Source of the DNA: Bacteroidia bacterium
GTDB lineage: Bacteria > Bacteroidota > Bacteroidia > Chitinophagales > Saprospiraceae
Assembly (NCBI GenBank): GCA_030431945.1
Contig: JAUIIF010000362.1
Location: 1 to 5,208, forward strand
Length of the DNA stretch: 5,208 nt
Direction: 5' to 3'
Made by a program: the position numbers and the translations under genes. Positions 1-5,208 of this stretch are shown one piece after another (the first letter of the stretch is position 1; the number at the start of each line of letters is the position of its first letter). Under the pieces are notes generated by a model. It worked only from the letters and a program-made list of their open reading frames with translations, did no database searches and was not told the origin of the DNA.

Positions 1-2151
1 TGCCTCCAGGCCGGGGGCAAAGGTATTGTCCGTTGCTGCGGGAATCGTCCGTCCGTACACCAGGAAGTTGTCGAAGGCCGCGTCTACGAGGTGGCCGGAC
101 TGGGCCCGGTCGCTGGTCGTAACGATGAGTTGTAACTGGTCGGTGACGGTCACGTAATCATCAATCCTGAAGGAGTCTGCGACCCAACCGGTGGAGCCTT
201 GCTCCGCCAGGGCGTATTTTTTGACCACCTCCGTTGCCGTACCGTTGGTAATGCTGATCACCAGCGTATCGTTGATGGGGTCGGCTCCCGCATTCGCAAA
301 CCAGTACTGGTAGCTTACTTTGAGGTCCGCCAGCCCCAGGGGGCCGAATTCGGGAGAGGTAATGGTCGTCGTCCCGTTGTCCACGTCATGATCGCGGGGG
401 TTGCCACCAATTTTACCCGTCACGTAGCATTCCTCTCCAATGTCTCCTGGGGCATCGGTACCCGGATTTATTTGAAAATCGTTGAAGAAGGAGCCTTCCG
501 GTACGCCTCTTTCCCAGCTGCCGCTGGTGACGTTGCTGGTAATCGTCCAGCCTTCGTCCGTGACGAAGTCGTCCATATAACCGGGCGTCAGCCTTATTTC
601 CTGCCCCACCAGGTCCGCGGGGTTAAGTCCGGTAGCCACCTTAGTCCGGTAGCCCCACTGGGTTATGATCAGGTCGTAGCCATCGTCATAAGTCGTCGAT
701 ACGGCAACCTTCCCGTCAGGATCGCTCAGCAGGGCAAGGTTTCTGAAATTGTTAGTTAAAACGAACTGGGCGGCGGGGATGGGCGCGCCCGTAACGTCAT
801 CGACCACGGTAACGTTCAGGTCGTAAACCGGGCTGACCGTCAACGCGGTATCGAAAAGGAGGCAGTCTCCGTTCAACAACTCCCGGTTTACGGAGAGGGG
901 AATGTAATTCTCCGCCTGTACCGAGATGGTGTAGTTGCCACCGTCGGCCAGTCCTGTTTTATAGGCACCCTGCGCATCCGTACGACCGTTGGTCGTTTGC
1001 GGAGCAAAGATTTTCACCAGGGCATTGTTGAGGGGTAAGCCGGAATCGGCGTCAGTAATCGTACCCTCCAGGCGAGCGGCTCTTTTATAGTTTACGTCAA
1101 CGACGTAAAGGCCCGTCTGCCGGTCGGAGACCAACGTCAGGCCACTCGGCAGAAAAGGGTAGGCTCCCCAGGCCCCGAAGAAGCCACCGTCGGCACCGGG
1201 CCAGGTATCCCAGTTGGCCACTTCAATGATGTTGTCCGGTTTGCTGGCGTCAGCGACGATCAGCCCATCGGTATAGTAGCTGATGGAGAGGAAGTCGTCA
1301 ATAACGTGCACATTATGCGGAATGACGCCGGTGCCGATGGAATTCAGTGGACGAAATTCAAAGGTTTTCTGGATGTTGTCTTTGTCCCGGACATCGTAAG
1401 CCGCCACGGGGGCGTTAGCGCGTTCATCCGTAGTAAATACGAACTGCGCATCAGCGGTGGTCCAGGCATTGTGCGTGAAACTGAAGGGGGTTAGTTCCGT
1501 TCCCAGTGTTTTGATGTTGTTGAGATCGGAGATGTCATACATGGCCAATTCCCCATCGTAGATTTCTGAACAGTACAAAGTGTCCCCCTTTACGTATACG
1601 TCGTGGGAGTAAGTTTTGGGAGCAGCACCAACGTAACCAGGGGTCATCGGGTCATTCGTCAGGTCAAAGATGAGAATCCCGCCGTCATTGATTTGCCGGC
1701 TGCCGCCGGCCGTGTACAAACGCCCTGCGAGGGTGTCGATGTATAGATTGTGGGCCTGGATGAAAGTCGGAGCAAAGCCGGGAATCTGGTACGTTGTCCG
1801 CTGGAAGGGAACACTGTCCGGCAGGAACCGGAGGTCGAAGGAAGAAATGCCCTGGCGTCCTTGATCAGCAACGGTGTAGGCGTAGTCGCGGTAGGTCTTG
1901 ATGTCGCGCCAGATGGACTGGTCGCCAGGGATAAATACAACTTCTGTGGCATTGTCAGTATCCGCCAGGCTAACGAAGGAGAGGCCCGTTTCCGTCCCCA
2001 CCAGGGCGTACTCGGTCCCGTCCGGTGCTACGTAGCCCCAGATGTCATTTACTGGTTGGGGGTAATCAAGCTGAGATTTAAGGGTGGTATTCAATTGGGC
2101 AGTAAGCGCTGCCGACAAGCAAATCAGGAGTAGTACCAGTAACTGTTTCAT
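1..2151 (-). CDS. Secreted choice-of-anchor B family β-propeller protein with Ig-like and jelly-roll domains (3' end outside window)
   Basis: An uninterrupted frame of 717 codons runs from ATG at 2151 off the left edge. Residues 1-18 are a signal peptide (MKQ, then a Leu-rich core, cleavage probably near LTA/Q). Residues 20-357 match the choice-of-anchor B family: WGYVAPDGTEYALVG at 38-52, WRDIK at 81-85, AHN, SHD, THN and PHN turns, and seven LVIVD-like strands (from residues 56, 101, 158, 200, 248, 296, 347), suggesting a seven-bladed propeller. Residues 361-438 and 445-522 are two divergent carboxypeptidase-regulatory-like Ig folds. Residues about 523-694 resemble the MAM/jelly-roll accessory domain seen behind bacterial M14 carboxypeptidases (DEGWT, GSWERGVPEG, TTTITSPEF). 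No catalytic site is visible; a role in surface binding or adhesion is inference. In Bacteroidota such proteins usually end in a type IX secretion sorting domain, which would lie beyond the window. An in-frame ATG at 2250 would bury the signal peptide, so 2151 is preferred. Confidence 0.88.
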   Translation of the reverse strand, partial: MKQLLVLLLICLSAALTAQLNTTLKSQLDYPQPVNDIWGYVAPDGTEYALVGTETGLSFVSLADTDNATEVVFIPGDQSIWRDIKTYRDYAYTVADQGRQGISSFDLRFLPDSVPFQRTTYQIPGFAPTFIQAHNLYIDTLAGRLYTAGGSRQINDGGILIFDLTNDPMTPGYVGAAPKTYSHDVYVKGDTLYCSEIYDGELAMYDISDLNNIKTLGTELTPFSFTHNAWTTADAQFVFTTDERANAPVAAYDVRDKDNIQKTFEFRPLNSIGTGVIPHNVHVIDDFLSISYYTDGLIVADASKPDNIIEVANWDTWPGADGGFFGAWGAYPFLPSGLTLVSDRQTGLYVVDVNYKRAARLEGTITDADSGLPLNNALVKIFAPQTTNGRTDAQGAYKTGLADGGNYTISVQAENYIPLSVNRELLNGDCLLFDTALTVSPVYDLNVTVVDDVTGAPIPAAQFVLTNNFRNLALLSDPDGKVAVSTTYDDGYDLIITQWGYRTKVATGLNPADLVGQEIRLTPGYMDDFVTDEGWTITSNVTSGSWERGVPEGSFFNDFQINPGTDAPGDIGEECYVTGKIGGNPRDHDVDNGTTTITSPEFGPLGLADLKVSYQYWFANAGADPINDTLVISITNGTATEVVKKYALAEQGSTGWVADSFRIDDYVTVTDQLQLIVTTSDRAQSGHLVDAAFDNFLVYGRTIPAATDNTFAPGLEA

Positions 2152-2175
2152 AAAATGGTCTGATGATAAAAGCTG

Positions 2176-2183
2176 CAAAGATA
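2176..2183 (-). promoter_or_regulatory. Candidate Bacteroidetes-type -7 promoter element for the propeller gene
   Basis: The minus strand reads TATCTTTG, an exact fit to the TAnnTTTG -7 consensus used by the Bacteroidetes primary sigma factor. Transcription would start a few bases downstream, near 2170, giving a leader of roughly 20 nt before the ATG at 2151. No convincing TTG -33 element is seen about 20 bp upstream, only a weak TTATG near 2208-2212, so the promoter may be weak or activator-dependent. The leader (about CAGACCATTTT before the ATG) has no Shine-Dalgarno sequence, which is usual in this phylum. Confidence 0.5.
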
Positions 2184-2295
2184 GACCGTGTGAATTCCCG
2201 GAAGAGGCATAATCCACGGTGGTGAAATTGCGGACGAAAAGGATCGTCATTGCTGGAACACGAAAAAGAAGAGGATCCCTCGGTTTTGGTAGCGG

Positions 2296-2312
2296 AAACG
2301 ACTGATAAGTCG
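2296..2312 (-). terminator. Weak hairpin, possible terminator after the EAD11-like gene
   Basis: The minus strand contains CGACT-TATC-AGTCG followed by TTTCC, 33 bases after the TAA of the membrane-protein gene (stop at 2347-2345). The stem is perfect but only 5 bp and the U-tract only 3 bases, so intrinsic termination would be inefficient. Its position, after the last gene of the apparent two-gene unit and before the next promoter, is the main argument for it. It could be chance. Nothing else structured is seen in the 2152-2344 gap. Confidence 0.25.
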
Positions 2313-2344
2313 GTTGGGATACAAAGTGACCTGCGGTTAATTCC

Positions 2345-3472
2345 TTATTCAATAATCCGGAGGGTGTCCCTGCGCCTCAAAGTATCGGTAAAGATGATCG
2401 AGGAGGTATCTCCGGATCCACGGTCGTCTATTTTAACATCCGTATCTTTAAAAGGATCAGTACTGATCCACCAGCCGGCACTAAGCAGCAGGAGGATCGT
2501 AACCGCCAGCGACAACCAGTTGCGGGCAGGATGTTTGCGGGCCGGCGTTGGGGCGGGAACAGGGGGAGGAGGCGCTGGAGTACCCTGGCCGGCAGTGGCC
2601 GGCTCTTTGATGATCGGGGAATCAATCCTCGGGATGCGGGGAGCGATGACCTCCGTGTAGTCATAGTTGCCGCTCTTCGGATTCATTACCTCTTCCGCGG
2701 CCGGCGGTGGCAATTGCCTTACCATCCGGCGCATGATGGCGGGCTTTACTGCGGCCTCGCTTTCCGCTGCTGCAACGTCAATTTCCCGGCGGAGAACCAC
2801 GTTTTTAGTCCTCTCTTTTCCCTGGATGGTCAGGAGGATGGATACCTTCAGGACCAGTTGATGCGCCCCGGGCCGTAACGGCCGGACGTTAAAAGCCCAC
2901 TCCGTATAACTGTATTCATCGACGGCTTGCTCGCCGTCACTCAGCAACAGAATCTGAAAAGCAGGATTATCCTGCCCGCTGGGATCAATAATTTCAATTT
3001 CCATAACCTCGGAAACCGCGATGTCTTCCACCGTATACGCCACCGTAGCTTCCAGGTCCTCCAGAAGCTGGGGTAGGGAGTGGGCAACCCGAACGAGGCA
3101 ATCATAGTTCCTGCCGGTAATCATTGTTTCCGGTACCTGGTACAGCAGGTGTCCGGGTTTCAGGTCCGGGCGGTTAGCGGGGGAGGCCACGAAATCTGTC
3201 AGGGAAAGGTGGTCGGCAAAAAGCAGTACGTCATGCGTCAGGTTGTTCCGGGTTACGGTCAGGTCCTGTTCCGTCTGCGTATTGTTGATTTGGTCGTCCA
3301 GCAACGCAGTGTACCTCGCCTGCAGCAGTATGACCTGGCGCGATTTCGGTCGTTCCGGGGGTAGGGCCTCCAGGAGTAATTGCAGGGCAGTACTCAGGTC
3401 AGACCGCATCACGGCCTCCCGCACGGAGGTGCGCAGTTGCGTAAGCGCGATGTCATTTAGCGGACCAGCCAT
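2345..3472 (-). CDS. EAD11-like domain / β-sandwich / single-pass membrane protein
   Basis: A complete 375-residue protein with three parts. Residues about 9-90 are α-helical and resemble effector-associated domain 11: REAVMRSDLSTALQLLLEAL, then VILLQARYTAL at 47-57, then a TRNNLTHDVLLFADHL helix at 74-89. Family knowledge: EADs are homotypic adaptors that link sensors, NTPases and effectors in predicted bacterial conflict systems. Residues about 104-235 form a predicted β-sandwich (VSEVMEIEIID at 153-163, TEWAFNVRPL at 190-199, KERTKNVVLRREIDV at 219-233), a pattern I recall from other Bacteroidota conflict-type proteins but cannot name. A proline-rich linker (299-311) and basic KHPAR lead into one transmembrane helix at 319-336; by the positive-inside rule the N-terminal domains are cytoplasmic and the 39-residue tail is outside. 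No protease, TIR, nuclease or NTPase motif is present. It starts 25 bp after the helicase stop, with no Shine-Dalgarno and no recognisable promoter, so co-transcription is likely. Partner and function are unknown. Confidence 0.8.
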   Translation of the reverse strand: MAGPLNDIALTQLRTSVREAVMRSDLSTALQLLLEALPPERPKSRQVILLQARYTALLDDQINNTQTEQDLTVTRNNLTHDVLLFADHLSLTDFVASPANRPDLKPGHLLYQVPETMITGRNYDCLVRVAHSLPQLLEDLEATVAYTVEDIAVSEVMEIEIIDPSGQDNPAFQILLLSDGEQAVDEYSYTEWAFNVRPLRPGAHQLVLKVSILLTIQGKERTKNVVLRREIDVAAAESEAAVKPAIMRRMVRQLPPPAAEEVMNPKSGNYDYTEVIAPRIPRIDSPIIKEPATAGQGTPAPPPPVPAPTPARKHPARNWLSLAVTILLLLSAGWWISTDPFKDTDVKIDDRGSGDTSSIIFTDTLRRRDTLRIIE

Positions 3473-3497
3473 AGGATGAAGATACTGCGTCTTATGA

Positions 3498-5208
3498 TTA
3501 GGGTGGAGGGGCGGCCAGGCACATCAGGCCGATGACCGGTACGTGGAGCCAGGCTTCGCGGACGACTTTGCTCTTTAAGGCTTGCATGGCATCCCGCGTC
3601 AGCGCCAAATCAGCCACGTAAAGCGGCACTTGTTGCTCGAATTGTTTGCCCGTCTGGTGAATGGTTTTGATGACCGCCACTTCGTCCGGTCCTAACGTGA
3701 TGATCCAATCCGGGGCAAGGCTAAGACTTTTACCGGCCACTTGATACCGTATTGATTCTCCCCGCCGGATCGCTTTTTCGGGGTAGCGTTGCTGCAACCA
3801 GCTAAAGAAGGCCGCGGCCTGCCGGATAAAGTCTGCAGGTTCCACCTCGCCACCCGGCAGGTAATTCTGGCATAAGCCTGCAGCGCGTTCCAGTTGGAGG
3901 GGCGCGGGCAGGTCCGACGGTTGCCCGGCGAGGAAATTGGCGATGGCCTGGCTGAGCAGCTTTTCATCCGTTGCCGGATCCGGCAGCGGCGGCGAAAAAT
4001 AGGTGATGCGTTCCCTGAGCGTGCCTCCCGGAAATTGCTCCAGGCGCCAGGTTTCCGTAGCCGTCTGGTGCGGATGCCGGGCGCGGCCGGGCCGTTCGCC
4101 GGAAATAAAGGGAACCGGGTCAGCGGGCAGTGGGGTAGCAGGAAGGTTGCGTGGTTCCTGCCAGTGTTGCAGCATTTTGGTTACCTCATTTCCCCGCCAG
4201 TCGAAGGGGGCATCGGTGGTATCCGGACTAAGTACGGGCGTTGCGCCGCCGCCGCGCGCAAAGGCCCGGTCCAGCCAGGGGGCGCCATTTTTCGTGGTGG
4301 GCAGGATGAGGTAATCCCGGGCCCGGGTAAACCCTACGTAGAGTAGCCTGGCTTCTTCTCCCAGCGCCCGTTCGGTCGCTTCCTGTTGCCACTGGCTTTC
4401 CTGCAGGGCGGCTATCCAGGGGAGTCCGGTGTTGAGTTTTCCGTAGGGATTGACCCAGTACCGCAGCCACCGTCCGGAGAGTGGCCGGCTTAAATCAACG
4501 GTTTGTTCGTCGGATTCGACCCCGATGCCCCATACGTCCGCCCGCAGCGATTGTTCCAGGTCCATGGCCACTACCGCCGGCCACTCCAGGCCCTTGCTGC
4601 GGTGATAAGTGAGCACATTTACGGCGTCTGCCCGTTCGCTGGCCCCCTGCGCGTCGCGGTCGGCCCGCAGCAATCCATCCAGGTACAACAGGAAGCCGCC
4701 GAGCGAGGCGGCCCGGTGTTGCCGGTGGCAGTTGTCTTCGTAGGTCACTGCCAGGCGACGCAATTCATCAATGTTGCTGAGCCGCTGTTCCCCGTTGCCC
4801 CAGGCAACGACGATCCGCCGCAGGTCGAGTCGTTCCAGCAGCAGGTTGAGCATTTCACTGGCCGAGTGCTCGGCGGTTTCTTCCCGGATTTCGTCAAGTA
4901 CGGAAATGAAAGGCTCCTGCTCCGCCCACCGGCGGGAACTGTTGCCGGTCTTGGCCTCCGTCGCCAGGTAATCCAGGCGACTGGTAATAATCTCGGGCAG
5001 TTCCACCCGGCTGCCGAAGAGGAGGATTTCGGCAACGGAGAGGCTGTCTGACCGATTGAGCAGGTACTTGAGGCAGGCCAGCAGCAGGGTGGCCTCGGCT
5101 GTCTGCAGCAGCCCCGTGCGGGCGATGGCGGCAGGGATGCCCTGCTTTGCCAGGGCTTCCGCCATGGCAACGCAGCCGTAATTGGAGCGGCAGAGCAACG
5201 CCACGTCT
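3498..5208 (-). CDS. AddA/RecB-like UvrD-family helicase, C-terminal part (5' end outside window)
   Basis: The frame is open through the right edge, so the GTG at 5204 is an internal valine, not a start (the preceding codon is Asp, giving DVALLCRSN). About 570 codons remain; AddA/RecB-like proteins are usually 1000-1200 residues, so Walker A and motifs Ia-III should lie upstream. Numbering from the Val at 5204: motif IV is LLCRSN (3-8); the 2B-type region fills about 30-190; motif V is VNVLTYHRSKGLEWPAVV (195-212); motif VI is EEARLLYVGFTRARDYLIL (283-301), with the expected arginine finger in TRA. The C-terminal 90 residues align with the RecB-type PD-(D/E)XK nuclease: first Asp in APDW (499), Lys 513 and the QxxLY helix (QQVPLY) are kept, but the second acidic residue of D-x-K is Val 511 (VIK). 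Role: ATP-driven DNA unwinding at double-strand breaks, in the cytoplasm, normally with an AddB partner not seen here. It is the upstream gene of an apparent operon with the EAD11-like gene. Choosing AddA over RecB or another UvrD relative is uncertain. Confidence 0.85.
   Translation of the reverse strand, partial: DVALLCRSNYGCVAMAEALAKQGIPAAIARTGLLQTAEATLLLACLKYLLNRSDSLSVAEILLFGSRVELPEIITSRLDYLATEAKTGNSSRRWAEQEPFISVLDEIREETAEHSASEMLNLLLERLDLRRIVVAWGNGEQRLSNIDELRRLAVTYEDNCHRQHRAASLGGFLLYLDGLLRADRDAQGASERADAVNVLTYHRSKGLEWPAVVAMDLEQSLRADVWGIGVESDEQTVDLSRPLSGRWLRYWVNPYGKLNTGLPWIAALQESQWQQEATERALGEEARLLYVGFTRARDYLILPTTKNGAPWLDRAFARGGGATPVLSPDTTDAPFDWRGNEVTKMLQHWQEPRNLPATPLPADPVPFISGERPGRARHPHQTATETWRLEQFPGGTLRERITYFSPPLPDPATDEKLLSQAIANFLAGQPSDLPAPLQLERAAGLCQNYLPGGEVEPADFIRQAAAFFSWLQQRYPEKAIRRGESIRYQVAGKSLSLAPDWIITLGPDEVAVIKTIHQTGKQFEQQVPLYVADLALTRDAMQALKSKVVREAWLHVPVIGLMCLAAPPP

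Noticed and set aside
199..759. A 186-codon plus-strand open frame
   Set aside because: It lies wholly antisense to the propeller gene, whose minus-strand frame encodes recognisable Ig-like and jelly-roll domains. The plus-strand product shows no known motif and is a shadow of a GC-rich coding region.
2152..2344. A small gene, riboswitch or RNA in the 193-bp gap
   Set aside because: No conserved RNA fold or short coding sequence with a credible start could be recognised. Only the weak 5-bp hairpin and the -7 element stand out.
2531..2578. G-rich plus-strand tract (gggaacagggggaggaggcg) as a possible quadruplex or regulatory element
   Set aside because: It is explained by the proline-rich linker on the minus strand; the G runs are the complement of CCN codons and fall inside the gene.
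2250..2660. A plus-strand open frame starting in the intergenic gap and running into the EAD11-like gene
   Set aside because: Most of it is antisense to the Pro-rich linker, transmembrane helix and tail of a well-supported gene. Its Gly-rich stretch is the reverse of the proline codons. No promoter or ribosome binding site was seen.
4503..5051. A 182-codon plus-strand open frame
   Set aside because: It is antisense to the helicase 2B region and motif V. The product resembles no family and has low-complexity Q/P-rich runs expected from reverse reading of the gene.
5202..5204. GTG as the start codon of the helicase gene
   Set aside because: The frame is open to the window edge and the residues before and after it (DVALLCRSN) form helicase motif IV, an internal motif. 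The real start must lie beyond the window.

Overview
All three genes visible in this window lie on the minus strand. The GC content is moderately high, Shine-Dalgarno sequences are absent, and a Bacteroidetes-type -7 promoter element (TAnnTTTG form) precedes one gene. The gene families also fit: a choice-of-anchor B β-propeller exoprotein, an effector-associated-domain (EAD11-like) membrane protein, and an AddA-like helicase. Together they suggest a Bacteroidota bacterium, most likely of the Saprospiria/Lewinella type. That taxonomic placement is inference from gene families and style, not from a marker gene.

Read in the direction of transcription (high to low coordinates), the layout is as follows. 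(1) 5208-3498 holds the C-terminal 570 codons of a UvrD/AddA/RecB-like helicase. Helicase motifs IV, V and VI are intact, but the C-terminal PD-(D/E)XK nuclease module appears degenerate; the N-terminus lies outside the window. (2) After 25 bp, 3472-2345 encodes a complete 375-residue protein: an N-terminal EAD11-like α-helical domain, a β-sandwich domain, a proline-rich linker, one transmembrane helix and a short C-terminal tail. It is probably co-transcribed with the helicase. (3) A 193-bp gap (2344-2152) holds a weak hairpin after gene 2 and a good -7 element for gene 1. (4) 2151-1 encodes the first 717 residues of a secreted protein: signal peptide, seven-repeat choice-of-anchor B/LVIVD-type β-propeller, two tandem Ig-like regulatory domains and a jelly-roll domain. 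It runs off the left edge, where a type IX secretion sorting domain would be expected.

The most interesting part is the gene 3/gene 2 pair. EAD11-like domains are known as homotypic adaptors in predicted NTP-dependent bacterial conflict (immune) systems. Here one is attached to a membrane anchor, has no recognisable effector of its own, and sits directly behind a recombination-type helicase with a damaged nuclease site. Whether the two work together cannot be told from this window. The secreted propeller gene is separately promoted and looks unrelated. I see no tRNA, rRNA, CRISPR array, insertion sequence or integration site.
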